From NCBI GenBank assembly GCA_023213395.1, contig CM041465.1, positions 215,705,741-215,769,740 of the forward strand: a DNA stretch of 64,000 nt. Direction: 5' to 3'. The notes below the pieces were generated by a model that was not told the origin of the DNA, searched no databases, and was given only the letters and a program-made list of their open reading frames with translations. This DNA comes from Cycas panzhihuaensis. Lineage: Eukaryota; Cycadophyta. Positions 1-11,444 of the stretch are shown piece by piece (position 1 is the stretch's first letter; the number at the start of each line of letters is the position of its first letter). The position numbers were made by a program, and so were the translations under genes.

Positions 1-845
1 TTGCCATGTCAAATCTAGTTAGCACCTTCTCTACATGTTTCTACTATGATAACCATAACTTACTATTTTTCTTATCTCTATGTATCTCCATGCTTAAGAT
101 TTATTTTATAGCTCCTAGATCCTTCATATCAAAAGTTCTATCCAATCGAACCTTTAACTTATTGATCTCTATCATACTCTTACTTGTAACCAGCATGTCA
201 TCAAAATACAATACCAAGATAATAAATAAGACATTATCCAAGAATTTAATGTAAACATAATGATCATACTCACTTATTTTAAAATGCTAGCTCTCCATGA
301 AGGCATTAAATTTCCTATACCATTGCTTGGGTGATTGCTTCAAGCCATACAATGATTTTCTAAGCCTACAAACAAGTCTTTTCTTGCCATCTTATACAAA
401 CCCTTCTGGTTGATCTATATAGATCTCCTCATCTAAATCTCCATTTAGAAAAGTTATTTTTATATTTAACTATTCTAACTCCAAATCAAAAGAAGCTACC
501 AATGCTAACAGAACCTAAATTAAAACAAGTTTAATAATTTGTGAAAAGATCTCATGAAAACCAATACATGCTTTCTATGTAAAACCATTAGCCACCAGTC
601 TTGCCATATATTTATCAACATTTCTATCAATATCTTTTTTTTTCTTGAAAACCCACCTACAACTAACAGTTTTCCTGCCATGTGGAAGTTCTACCAAGTC
701 CCACAAATTATTTTTCTTCAAAGCATCTATCTCTTCCTACATAAGCTTCTTCCACTTCTCACTATAGATATCGTCTACTACTTCCTGATAGCATGTAGGC
801 TCACCATCATTAGAAACCAAAGTAATAGAAATAGAAGGGTTATAA
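1..845 (-). pseudogene. Copia reverse transcriptase, partial (J)
   Basis: The reverse complement encodes copia-type RT in several frames. The catalytic box reads YFDDML at about 190-215, against the usual YVDDML. The N-terminal part, near 840-400, has the usual series for this family: the 'W.L..LP' segment, 'WVFK.K', and 'DVK.AFLNG.L.EE.YM.QPEG' around 400-460, all decayed. RT copies element RNA into DNA in virus-like particles. The C-terminus and RNase H are beyond the left edge. Several in-frame stops make it non-functional. Confidence 0.75.
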
Positions 846-1850
846 CTGTCAAGTGGATGACTGAATTGTGTAGATCTTATAATAATTAGTAGAGGAGTGT
901 CTACATACTCTTAAATTTGCTGCAGATTCATCTTCAGAAAGATCTTCCCATATTTCTATTTCCAAAGATGGCTGGGTCTCAAGCTTAACCTGTTGATATT
1001 TAGCTTTTTGCTCATATTTTACTTCAACTTCTATATTGTCTAATTTTAAAAATAGAGATTCATCGAATATAACATCTCTATTAATAGTGATTTTGTGGGT
1101 AGTAGGATCCCATAACCTATATCCCTTCACACCATCTCTATCACCATAATCAACAAATATACATCTCTTGGACTTTAGGTCTAACTTTGAATATTGACTT
1201 TTATTAGTCAAGGTATAAGCATCACAACCAAAAACTTTCAAATTTAAATAGTCACATGGATGTCTAGTTCATACCTCTTCAAGAATCTTATAGTCCATTA
1301 TAAGTGATGATGACCTGTTTATTAAATAATAAGTTGTTTGAACAGCTTCTACCCATAAGCCTTGCTCCACTCCTATATTACTCAGCATGCTTCTCACTCT
1401 TTCTAAGAGTGTTCTGTTCATGTACTTAGCTATGCCATTTTACTATAGAGTATAGCTAATGGTCTTATGCCTTTCAATCCCAACTTCTTTGAAATAGTTC
1501 TCAAACTCTAAGGAGTTAAACTCACCTCCATTTTTAGTTCTTAAATATTTGATTAACCTACAAGTGCTCTTCCTAACTAGAGCCTTGAACTACTTAAACA
1601 CACTAAAAGCTTCAAATTTTCTTTTCAAAAAATAGACCTATACCTTTTTGGAGTAATCATCTATAAATGTGATAAAGTATAATGATCCTCCATAAGATAT
1701 TATAGGGGCTGGTCTCCACACATCTGAATGTACATAATCTAGAATACCTTTACTAGTGTGACTCCCTACTTTAAATTTGAGTCTACACTACTTTCCAAAA
1801 ATACAATGTTTATAAAAAATTAAATATGAAAGCTACAACTTAGGAAGTAA
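846..1850 (-). pseudogene. Copia integrase (J)
   Basis: The core is readable on the minus strand: 'HSDVWRPAPI...YFITFIDDYSKKV' near 1690-1620 holds the first catalytic Asp region. 'LRTKNGGEFNS' near 1540 shows the second Asp position changed (usually SDNGGE or TDNGGE). 'NGIAKYMNRTLLE' near 1440-1400 corresponds to 'NGVAERKNRTL', where the catalytic Glu has decayed. The C-terminal part, open for 130 codons at 849-1241, reads 'LKVFGCDAY...KLDLKSKRCIFV', typical of copia integrase. It inserts cDNA into the genome. Stops at former CAG/TGG codons make it dead. Confidence 0.8.
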
Positions 1851-2340
1851 CTTACGGTTCATTAATACCTTAAGTCCTCTCTCACTCATGTGCCCAAGTC
1901 TTTGATGCTATAACTAAGCTAGATCTTCTACAATCTTTGATACTATAGTTGCATAGCTAACATCTGTACTTCCCACTAAAATGTAAAGGTTTCCTCTCTT
2001 TAAGGTTTTCATAACAACTAAGGTATCGTTTGACACCTTTAAGGCTCTTTCATGACCCATGTACTTACAATCGTTAGAATCTAATTCACCCAATGAAATT
2101 AGATTCTTTTTTAGATTAGGTACATATCTAACTTTAGTTAATGTTCTCACTATACCATCAAATATTTTAATTCATATGCTACTAATACCCATTGTCTTAT
2201 AGGAAACTTTATTTCCCATAAGTACATCACCACCATGGAGAGGTTGGTATAATGAAAACTAACTCTTGTGTAGACACATGTGGTATGAAGCACCTAAATC
2301 TAATAATTAATCATGATGATAATAGGAAACATTATAAGTA
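1851..2340 (-). pseudogene. Copia protease and GAG-pre-integrase domain (J)
   Basis: The protease start reads 'LLDLGASYHMC' near 2310-2280. The family active site is D-S-G-A-S/T, so the middle residue is changed (Ser to Leu). A 78-codon open stretch at 1914-2150 holds 'VRYVPNLKKNLISLGELD', the conserved C-terminal half of copia protease. It is followed by the pre-integrase signature 'HQRLGHMSERGL' near 1905-1870. Protease would cut the gag-pol polyprotein. Confidence 0.8.
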
Positions 2341-3170
2341 ACCAAGACATCATCATCATCTATACCTTGATTTGACTCCACTTTATTAGTCTCCTTGGTA
2401 GGATCTTCCTTTTTTTGGAACCCCTTCCTTTTATAGTAATTCTTCTTGAGATGACATGTCTTATTGTAGTGCTAACATCTTAGCTTACTCTTCTTTCCTT
2501 TTGACTTTGACCTTGATGTATCCCAGGAGCTTTGTCCTCTCTCAATCATTCTATCTCTTAGTATTATAGCTTTTGGTGTAGAGGTTTCAAGACTAGACTT
2601 CCTCCTTACCACTTTTATTAACAAAGCACTCACAACAAAATCATAGTCTAATTCATCTGTAGTGCTAAAATTAATTAAGATGACAATATTATCCTAAGAT
2701 TTTGGTAATGAACATAATAAGATAACAGCCTTATCCTCATTCTCAATCATAACATTGATACTAGCCAATTGATAAATAAGAGTATGAAAAATATTTAAAT
2801 AATTAGTAATTTTTGTACCTTCCTTTATCCACAATAAGTACAGTTTCCTCTTCAAGTAGATTTGATTCGTTACTAATTTGGTCATGTATAAGCCTTTAAA
2901 CTAAGTCCATAATCCTACTACTATCTTCTCCTCTATGATGTTAAATAGAACTTCATCTACCAAGCATAATCGTATTGTGTTAAAAGCCCTTTTACCCAAA
3001 TCATCCTATTTATCATCGTCCATCCCTATGGATTTCTTTGATTTACCTATAAGAGCTTTATACAATCCTTGTTGTACTAGAATATCATAAGCTTTTAGCT
3101 TCTACAAATTAAAGTTATTCTTACTATTGAATTTTTCTTCCTCAAACTTTGTATTTGTTAGTTTTACCAT
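2341..3170 (-). pseudogene. Copia gag / nucleocapsid (J)
   Basis: A start codon candidate at 3168-3170 begins 'MVKLTNTKFEEEKFN'. The gag (UBN2-type) body follows with 'YDILVQQGLYKAL', and 63 codons are open at 2694-2885. A degenerate zinc knuckle lies near 2490-2440 ('KLRC.HYNKTCHLKKNYY' against CX2CX4HX4C, so two ligands are lost). Gag forms the particle and packages RNA. It starts about 60 bp after the primer site. Several stops are present. Confidence 0.75.
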
Positions 3171-3228
3171 TTAGTGTAGAAAAAGATGACACCAAAACCT
3201 TCACAAACTCACTACAAAAATAAAAGGA

Positions 3229-3240
3229 GCTCTAATACCA
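3229..3240 (-). other. Primer-binding site (J)
   Basis: The minus strand reads TGGTATTAGAGC, one C-to-T change from TGGTATCAGAGC, the initiator-tRNA-Met primer site of most plant copia elements. It lies 2 bp from the LTR edge at 3243. Confidence 0.85.
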
Positions 3241-3242
3241 CT

Positions 3243-3868
3243 TGTTGAGAAAACTAGGTCTTAATAACCAAAAACTGGCATCAAGATCTAAACTATTTTG
3301 TAACTAGTTAGAAGAATTAAAACTAAAATTTAACATACAAGTTCTTAAACTAGAGATAATATAATAAATAAATTAAAAAGCCAAAGTATCATAAATACAC
3401 TAGATATAAAATGGTAAAATCTTAGCAGTACTAAGGAAACATCCACACAGAAAAGCTATCAATCTTTATTATCAAAGAATTGAGAAATATACATAATCTA
3501 TAGTAGAATACTCACAATAATAATAACTAGTTACCTCTTCTTAATATAGTACATTGAATACCATTAACATAATAAAGAAAACACCCTAAATCGGGCTATT
3601 TGAGATAGTTATATAAGGCATAAATCTTGACCATAGGATCTGGAGTATTTTAAATGAACGACTCTAATTCTCTTTACAATTTAGTATGTTTCATAGTGCT
3701 AGTTTTTTGGATCAGGGGCTATTACTCCTGAACCCTCTCTTTATAAGGGGGTTCTGGCTACCCCCCATACCCCTGGCCAAGGGGGGCTCTACCCCCCTTA
3801 GATCCCCCTGCAAAAGTTTGAGGGGGAAACTATACTACCAACCTATCAAATTTTTTGCCTCCAAAACA
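3243..3868 (-). repeat. 5' LTR (J)
   Basis: The plus-strand text starts TGTTGAG next to the primer site and is taken to end at AAAACA (3868), giving TG...CA termini in both directions and 626 bp. The far edge is inferred: homology to chromovirus A resumes at about 3869. No partner LTR is in the window to confirm it. The U3 end holds a C/G-run-rich block at 3705-3835 unlike the AT-rich rest. Confidence 0.5.
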
Positions 3869-4260
3869 TTGATGTCATATTATCTAATAAATAATATCTA
3901 GATTGAAGATCTAATTTAAAAAATATAGTTGCCCCATGTATTTCATCTAAGATATTGTCAATTTAGGATGTAGGATATTTATTTTTTATTGTGATTTTGT
4001 TAAGTTCCTAATAGTTAATACAAAGCCAAAAAGATCCATATTTTTTCCTTATTAGGATAATAGGCATAGCATGTAAGCTTTTACTAGGTTGAATGATGCC
4101 CATATCTAGTAATTTATTTATTATCTTCTCAATTTCATTCTTCTAAAACTATGAATTTCTATAAGGCCAAAGGCTAATGGGGTCATGTGGTGATTTTAAT
4201 TTACTAACATTGTAAAACCCAGTCTAGAGGGGTAGTGGCTACAAGGGGCTTAAATATGAA
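3869..4260 (-). pseudogene. Ty3/gypsy reverse transcriptase fragment (A)
   Basis: This is the N-terminal half of RT, recognised by nucleotide similarity to B's RT. The same blocks occur in order: the segment for '[12 protein letters not shown]', the 'CVDYRALN' block near 4010-4030, and the 'ACMLCLLS..LLGL' equivalent near 4060-4110. Multiple stops and indels are present. It ends at the junction with the J LTR, so the YxDD half of RT is missing here. Confidence 0.7.
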
Positions 4261-5960
4261 TTAATATTCATTAAGTAGAGTTTATATAAGGAGATGAATA
4301 TTCATTGAAGGTTGAATATTATTAATGTAGGTGATAAAGTCAGCATTATTATTTAAATATTATGCATTTGATTAGGTAATACAAACTAATTGGGAGGTGA
4401 TTAGATCCTATATAATTTATGTGTTTAGCTCATTTGATCCTTAAATAAGATAAATGGGTTGGTAGGGGAATTGTTCATACTATAAGTACTACCATTTAGA
4501 GCCATTAGACCAAAAGGATGGTGTTAAATCCACCTATAGAAAGAGCATAAAAATAGAATATAAGACAATAGGTCCTAATTTAAAGATGAAGGTTTTTTAT
4601 GGTACCTACATAATCCAAGGTTCGATGTCTAGGTAAGGAGAAGATGAATCCAATTTTTAGGATAATATAGAGGTCTAATTATTGAGCTAGAGATATGTCT
4701 ATGAAATTTAACTATATGCCCTATCAATTAAGATTAATATAGGTATCTTTCAAAGGGTGGTTTTTATACAAAGTGGCTCTAGATAGGATGTGGAAGAAAT
4801 TATTAATAGGGATATATTAGATTGGAAAATAGATAAGGGAGATTCTTAAGGGGGTTCATCCTTAGGTTTTAGTTTAGTTTCAACTTCAAAATCCTCATCA
4901 AGATTAGGGTCAATGGAAAAAATCAAGTGATCTACATTACATACCTTTGTATAACCAAGAACCTATTTTTTTAAGCACTTAATACAAAGGCTAATATTTA
5001 ATCGATGATCAACTTTTATAGATAAAATATAAATTGGATATAAAGAGGAGTCTAGTGATAATCATTGGTGTTCATCTAATCACAATCATTGATGCTACTA
5101 GTCAAACTAATAGGGATGCTAGTACCATGAGGAGTCTCTCCTAAAAGTGGATGAATGTTTACCCATAAATTTTACTTCAAGTACCATTATTATGGAGATG
5201 GAATCCTTTAAGCATTATAAGGCAGTAACTTTTAAGTGTATCTAAATATGCGCCTTAAGATATGAAGTATAAATATCAATGAGATATTTGGCATCAAATG
5301 CTTAAGAGACTTGGTTCTATAATGCCTAAAACTCATTAGTATATGCCTCTACTAAAGTTATTTATTTGAGTATGGTAAGTTGGCTAAAGGAAAAGTGATT
5401 CCATGTGTCATCATGCTAATAAAAAAAGCTCTTAGAGAAGATGTCCCATGTTTGGTTTATTATATTCTCTCATCCCTACCATTGGAACTAATGATGGGAT
5501 TTTCCATCTAAGTGGATTAAATCAAATATCAATTGTTCTACTATGGAGATGGGATGTAAAGCAAAATATGATTCAAAAATGCTAATACAACTTTAGGTAG
5601 AATCCCTATTGAGATCAAGGTCAATGGTTGGTATGGTAATATTGTGATAGGCATTAATTTTATCATAGAGTAAATGGTGGTGGTGATCTTGGGTTGTTGG
5701 AGGCAGATGGACCTATAGATGGGCTATAATTATTTGATTACATCCATTGAAATGTGTTATCTAACTTTTGATCAAGATTGTCCTGTTTTTGTTCACATGA
5801 GTCTTACTTTTAGCTAGAATCCACAACTTATTAGTCCAAACTTATTAAATCCTTGTTTAATAAATTGATATTTCTTGGAATTAGACCTCCAATGCCTAAA
5901 TATGCTTTACCTATATAAGTGTTATAGATATAGAATCTAGTCTTGTGACCAAAAAGAAGG
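4261..5960 (-). pseudogene. Remnant of protease and gag (A)
   Basis: The stretch at about 4480-4760 aligns with B's protease (34020-34260): the same order of 'cacctatgg/agagcataaaaat' and 'gaggttttttat' blocks is visible. Farther right the sequence should be gag by position, and short matches to B's gag flank occur ('gggatgggatttTccatctaagtggat' around 5490-5515 against 34530-34550). No open frame of useful length remains. Confidence 0.55.
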
Positions 5961-7398
5961 GATTATAAGAAAGGGGGTAAGTAAGAATAAGGATATTCAC
6001 AAAGAGGGAATTAAAAATAGATAGAATAAGATATTAAGAAGTTGGGAACTAAATATAGATGGGTAGGAAAATAAAATGAGAGAGTGAGGGGATGATTTTG
6101 ATAGCCTATTAACCCCCAAAAATATATAATAATGTCATTTATAGCACTACAATAAGTATAAAGAGATTATTAAAATAATGTATGAGATATTTAAAGGTGG
6201 AAGTTAGGTAGTGGGACTAATGGAGTGCCTATATATTACTATACCCTAGAACTTATGGTTAAAGTTATCCTTGTGAAAAATGACTAGCATAGTTAATCAA
6301 AATAATACCTATGAATTTGTAGTGTAATTTTATAGATATAGACTCTTTTCCTTTTATATTGAGTCTATTAGTATATATTTCATCTAAATTAGAGAAGTAT
6401 TTATAAAAGAGACCTTGTAAACTCTTCTCTCTCTCTCTCTCTTTAGAGAGTGGACTCTAGACTGAGAGTGGTTGTGAGGATTAGAATTTAAGTTGAAGTT
6501 TTAAACAAGAAAATTTAAGATATTATCTTCTTATCTCTATATTACAAGTCAAAGTTATCATGTTGTTGTGTTTATAATATAGGTTAGTGTTGTCCTTATG
6601 TAGATAGTGTGGATTTAGTTTCCCTTCCTTTTAATTTCTCTTGCGGATGTCTAGTAGTCTCAAGTCAACTTATAGAGCTATAATAGTCTCAAATCATTTT
6701 AAAGGAATTTACATTTTATTATTTGTATAGCCTTCTCCTTTAGGCAAACTTTTTACTAAGGGAATATAGAAGTACCTAAGACATAACATACAAGGTATAT
6801 CTAGTTCTATAAGCCTCTTAATAAACATCCCAACCATTACCACTACTTAGCCCAATCTCTTAGGGTACTAATTATGGAGCATATCCATAGCCATAGTTGT
6901 GATAAGCATGTTGGAATATTCATGAGAAGTAACTTCATGGTGTTAACCACTAACTGATGCACTATAAAGGATAGGTAGATGATAATTTATCCTATTATAG
7001 GTAAGGTAAAGGAACCTATAAGGTCCTCTAATATACCTAAAGGTACATGGAGGCTCAATTCCATACTCAAGTTCTATTTGAGGCTTGTGTAAGTGGTGTT
7101 ATTTGCTTCACTTCACATACAAGTATATGTCCATACACTCAGCCTAAAATAATATATCCCTATGATTTTTAAAGACCCTCAACATAGAGTCTCTACCTAA
7201 CCACAATGGGAAGGGATGGGTGGGACTTAACTCTTCTTACCTACTTGTAACTAACCACTTAAAAAGAAAATTTAAATATAATAAATTAAACTAACTATGA
7301 AAAGAAGGATTTGAGAAATTCACTAAGGAAAAATAAAATTTTCCTTCTCCTTCTACTTCCTTTAATCAATTGGTTACTTTAGTTGGATTTGGCACCTT
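5961..7398 (-). other. Long untranslated leader (A)
   Basis: This is about 1.4 kb between gag and primer site without coding potential. It matches the B leader in the same position, including 'gtgttaaccactaac' at 6940-6955 against 35565-35580, and 'aaaggtacatggaggc' at 7044-7060. A (CT)n microsatellite lies at 6424-6443, in the same relative place as B's polypyrimidine tract. Confidence 0.6.
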
Positions 7399-7410
7399 GC
7401 TCTGATACCA
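7399..7410 (-). other. Primer-binding site (A)
   Basis: The minus strand reads TGGTATCAGAGC exactly, the tRNA-Met-type primer site. One base separates it from the presumed LTR start TGGAATGAG at 7412. Confidence 0.85.
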
Positions 7411-7411
7411 T

Positions 7412-9100
7412 TGGAATGAGCTTTCACCAAAAATGCTCCAACTTAAGCATGAAAACATGAATATTGGAAAATATTGTAGTATTTTATTATAACTTGGAAG
7501 ATGAATTATAAAGAAGAGCTTATAATATCACTAAGAGAGCATAAAAGATCACTAAAAGGGGGTACTAAAGTATAACCTATAAAAAATAATAAGACTTAAT
7601 AACTCTCATTTTACAATAAGCTGGCCTTAAATAAGCAAGAGAGGCCCATTTACATAAGATATAATTAGCGAGAAAAATGGCCTTAATTTCTATTGGTGAA
7701 CATAAGTAGCCTATGCACAAAGGTTAATGGGCAATATTAACCATCTAATTCTATTTAGCATAAGTATTAGATTAACCATTTTCACCTAGTAATGAGTGGT
7801 CATCCAATATAAGTTACCTACAAAACCACCTTAAGACCCTTTAGGCAACTTTAACCATTAAAATATAATGCTAATTAATTCTAAATTAGGTCATACATAT
7901 ATCCAAATTAACTCCCTTTTAGTGTAGGTTCTCATGGAACTAATGATATTAATTTCTAATTTTAACAGTGACTAATATATTAAAAATAGCACAAGAAGGT
8001 GCTAAAATTTTAGCATTAGGCTAAAGAATAGTTGTAACCCCTTTTGTATTTAGAATTTAATTACTTGAAGGGTTGTATATGACTAGGACTTAGTGACTAG
8101 GGCTAGATTTTAACAAGTAATTCAACCAATTTAAATCTATTAGAATATTAAAAAATGCATAAAATTCAAACATCTACATTTTTATCTATAAGTGATTATC
8201 GTTTTACATATATCTAATGCACCAAGGTGGCATTAAGGATTTATATGGATCCTTGTCAATTATTTATGCCCTTATAAGGTAATTAGAGGAAGCCCAAAAC
8301 CTATAACATTATTTTCCTTCATCCTCTTAGTATAGGGTTTTGAATCCCCACGATGGCTATATTCTACACTAGTTACGCGAGAATTGGTCTAGGTTATGTA
8401 CCTCTTAATAGCTTTATGTTTCTTCCATTTCAACTGAATATTGGGAGATATATCAACTTATAGGAACCCTAGGACCATCTTTACCAACTCCTAAGGAGGT
8501 GTCTCCACTCAGTTATGTGATTTTTATTATAGAAAATAAGAGGCTATGGTATGTGAAGGAACACACTAGTCTACACAATCATGTAAAGGAGGTCTGAGTT
8601 CAGAGTTATACTAATAATGTTTCTTTTTTTTTATTCCTTCCCTTATAACTTTTAATGCTTCAGGTTTACTTGGTTAAAGAACAAAATAGTAATCACTCAC
8701 AACATCATACACTTCACAAGATTAATTTTATATAAAAAAGTACTAACTAAACTAAAGAAAATCACATCATCGAACTAATTAAGAAAGGAAACCACAAACA
8801 TTTCTTTTCTTCTCTTTTTTTTTTTAAGGAAAAACATCTAAAACTATATGAAGCTTCTTTCAAACTCTTGAAGAAAAAACTCTTGTTCTAAATTAAAGGA
8901 TTTAAGAAATAAACTTCACAAGGAAAGCTCTCATACATACCACTTAATGAAGGTTGAAGACATATAAAGCTCTTTGTAAAACTCTTTCACTTGCATGCAA
9001 TATTCTCCAATAGGATTTACAACTTTTCAAACATAAAAAGGTTCTAAAACAAGATATCAACTCATAACGTATAACATGAAAATATTCCCATTAACATACA
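7412..9100. other. A's 5' LTR followed by unassigned AT-rich sequence
   Basis: The first few hundred bases must be the 5' LTR of A, because the primer site abuts them. The far LTR edge cannot be placed without a second copy. The remainder up to the 238-bp duplication at 9101 probably belongs to the LTR of Tat element I. I see no coding signal, RNA gene or intact repeat here. Confidence 0.4.
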
Positions 9101-9338
9101 AGCAAAAGTTTATCTATATAATCCTTTAAGAAGCTAAGATAAGAGCATAGAAAGATCTTACAATTGTTGAAACCACATGTGACAAAAAAAATTTAAGAAT
9201 TCATTTTATCTCTTATGAAAGAAAAGAGTAAAAATAGATATGCAAAGTTCAATCTCCTTACTCTTTCCTATTTGTACATCATTTTAAAAGAAGAGAAATA
9301 GAGTGAAGAATCAAGGAAAGCATTTCAAATATCCATAA
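9101..9338. repeat. Left copy of 238-bp duplication flanking H
   Basis: This is a direct repeat of 14556-14793 with 8 differences by hand count. It ends exactly where H begins. Its partner starts exactly where H's other LTR ends, so it sits where a 5-bp target duplication is expected. The divergence (about 3.4%) equals that between H's two LTRs (6 in about 205), so both probably arose at the same time. Confidence 0.9.
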
Positions 9339-9544
9339 CAGAGCATGACTTAAACAGAGAAGAAAAGAGTACATAATTTTATTGAGATTCAATCTCCTTA
9401 AGTATACATCAATGATGTGATGGTTACAACTTCTAATGTAACTGATCACTCTGATACTGCCAAGTGGCACGATCTTATGAGTACATTAAGGGTGGTCCTA
9501 ACATGACCCCCTTTCTTTCCTAGATAAAACATTATATCTCAACA
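9339..9544 (-). repeat. 3' LTR (H), outer end truncated
   Basis: It matches 14340-14555 from 'agagcat' onward but lacks about the first 10 bases of the partner (TGATGAAAAAT). The inner edge is intact and ends CTCAACA next to the polypurine tract. The missing bases are the outermost 3' end of the element, the end integrase normally joins. Confidence 0.85.
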
Positions 9545-9557
9545 CCCCCTCTTAATG
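9545..9557 (-). other. Polypurine tract (H)
   Basis: The minus strand reads CATTAAGAGGGGG directly before the 3' LTR start TGTTGAG. This is the normal primer for plus-strand DNA synthesis. Confidence 0.85.
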
Positions 9558-9572
9558 TTTTATCTCTAATAG

Positions 9573-10112
9573 TCATATTTCATCTCTTAAATATTTGAGC
9601 CTTTCTCTCCCAAGAGGCTTTGTTAGGAGATCTACAACTTGCTCAGATGTGGGATAATATTCCAAGTCTATCTCTTTATTCTGTATTTTTTCTCTTATGA
9701 AATGATGATGAACTTTAATATGTTTTGTTCTTGCATGTAGAATTGGATTTTTGGTCAGCTTGATGGCACTTTGGTTGTCACATTTCAGGGAAGTTGCTCC
9801 TTTTTGCTGTTGATCCAAGTCAAGCAGAAGTTGTCTTAACCAGACAACTTTATAGGTTGCTAATGTAGCTGCTTTATATTCTACTTCTGTAGAGGAGAGA
9901 GCTGCTTGTTTCTTACTACACCATGAGATTACTGAAGCTCCTAAGAAGAAACAATATCCACTTGTGGATTTCCTTTGTTCTTTGTCACCAGCCCAGTCAG
10001 AGTCGCAGTACCCTGATATTTCGACTAGGTACCCCTTTAAGTATACTAACTTGAGATCTGTTGTTCCTTTGATATATCTTAAAACTCTTTTTGTAGCTTG
10101 CCAATGTCTCAA
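9573..10112 (-). CDS. Copia RNase H (C-terminal pol of H)
   Basis: This is an open stretch of 179 codons ending 28 bp before the 3' LTR. It shows the copia RNase H sequence 'GYCDSDWAGD..QRKSTSGY', 'ALSSTEVEYKA' (usually STAEAEY), 'LKCDNQSAI' and 'ARTKHI..HHHFIREK', then the standard end 'VVDLLTKPL'. The catalytic Asp, Glu and Asp are present. The enzyme removes RNA from RNA:DNA hybrids during reverse transcription. It is the end of the polyprotein rather than a free gene; the methionine at the open stretch's start is internal. Confidence 0.9.
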   Translation of the reverse strand: MRHWQATKRVLRYIKGTTDLKLVYLKGYLVEISGYCDSDWAGDKEQRKSTSGYCFFLGASVISWCSKKQAALSSTEVEYKAATLATYKVVWLRQLLLDLDQQQKGATSLKCDNQSAIKLTKNPILHARTKHIKVHHHFIREKIQNKEIDLEYYPTSEQVVDLLTKPLGRERLKYLRDEI

Positions 10113-11444
10113 CTTTGGATTATATATATATCTGGATATTAGTCCTACTGAGTAGGATATGTCGAACTGGTGGTCACAAATAAATCAGACTTCTAATCAT
10201 TTGTCTGTATAGGGTAACATCTGCATCCTTTTCCATACTATCTGCTATTAAGTCACAATTTGTTTCCATTGGTGTTGTGCATGGATTACAATTCTCCATC
10301 TAAAATCGAACAAGCAAATTTTTGACGTAGTTACTTTGGGACAAGGTTATGTAGTTTTGATGTTGACCTATCTCTAGTCCCAAGTAGTAATTTAGTGGAC
10401 CCAAGTCTGTCATTTCAAATTTCTACTGAAGTTGACCTTTGATCCACTTAATTCCTTCTACATCATTTCCAGTAAGTAGCATATCATCTACATAGACAAC
10501 AATTATTGTTATCTTGTTGTTTATTTTTCTTATGTAGAGACTGGAGTTAGAGTTATACCGAATGAACTTATTTTCTTCAAGAAAATGATCTAATTTTACA
10601 TACTAGGCGCGTGGAGCTTGTTTTAGACCATACAAAGCTTTTTTTAATCTACAAACTAGATTCTCCTGTCATTGTTCAGCATATCCTTCTGGTTGTTGCA
10701 TATAGACTTCTTCTTCTAGCTCACCGTTTAAGAAGGCACTTTTTACATCTAACTGGGAGATTTTCCAACCTTGTACTACAGCCAAAGCTATTACTATCCT
10801 TACTATGTTCATTTACTACTGGAGAAAAGGTCTCATCAAAATCTACACCTTCTGTTTGAGTGTACCCTTTTGCAACTAACCTTACCTTGTATTTTTCTAT
10901 TTTACCATCTACTCCTTTCTTTGTTTTGTAAACCCATTTGCGCTTTAATCGGATTTATTGGGTGTAGTTCTACTAATTCCCATGTTTGATTCTTCTTGAT
11001 TGAATTCATTTCAATGTTCATTGCCGCTCTCCATTCTTGATGATCTTTTGCTTCTTGAAAATTTTGTGGTTCGACTTTGCTTAGAAGAGCTCTTGACCTT
11101 TGTCCCCGAGTTTTCTGTTCTATTACATTTCCTTCTTCAACTGTTTTGATATACCATTTTGGTAACTTTTTCTGTTTCCGTGGATCTTCTTTTTCGATGG
11201 TATCTTCTGATACTTGACTGGTTGATGATGGACCAGCTTGACCTTCTTCTAAAGTGATTTCTAAATCATTTCCTTCTTCAGTTTCTTGATCTTCTGAGGT
11301 AATTTCTGACTTATTTTCTGGCTCATCTTCTTGTATTTCTTTGTATCTGGCAGCTTCTTATTCACTTTCCTTTTCATTTTCTATTATTCTAATTTGTGAA
11401 GATTCAATAGAGTTTTCTTCATTAAAAATGACATCTCTACTTAC
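10113..11444 (-). pseudogene. Copia reverse transcriptase and linker (H)
   Basis: RT is nearly complete on the minus strand. It starts about 11050 with 'EWRAAMNIEMNSI', followed by '[11 protein letters not shown]', '[15 protein letters not shown]', '[19 protein letters not shown]' near 10760-10700, and the catalytic 'VVYVDDMLLTG' near 10500-10470. 'EMTDLGPLNYYLGLEI' and 'MIRSLIYLCDHQFDISY' then lead into RNase H. Stops at former CAG and TGG codons interrupt it. Before RT lies an acidic linker (11140-11440) typical of copia pol. Confidence 0.9.

Larger units (their letters stand above)
1..3868 (-). mobile_element. Element J: Ty1/copia retrotransposon, 3' part outside window
   Basis: Read on the minus strand, the order is 5' LTR (3243-3868), tRNA-Met-type primer site, gag, protease, integrase, reverse transcriptase, which is the Ty1/copia order. 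The end of RT, the RNase H and the 3' LTR lie left of position 1. Every domain is broken by stops or frameshifts, so this is a fossil. It appears inserted into chromovirus A, whose RT homology begins abruptly at about 3869. The right boundary rests on the LTR termini TG...CA and is less certain than the rest. Confidence 0.85.
3869..7410 (-). mobile_element. Element A: decayed chromovirus-type Ty3/gypsy, internal part
   Basis: Base-level similarity to element B runs in the same order over three blocks. RT (3895-4230) matches 33430-33740, the protease region (about 4500-4700) matches 34040-34190, and the long leader (6925-7070) matches about 35560-35700. It ends in a tRNA-Met-type primer site at 7399-7410. 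It is much more decayed and AT-rich than B. RNase H, integrase and the 3' LTR are absent, cut off where J is inserted; they may lie left of the window. Confidence 0.75.

Noticed and set aside
3686-3901. 71-codon plus-strand frame in the J LTR
   Set aside because: Arises from the C/G-run block and crosses the inferred LTR edge.
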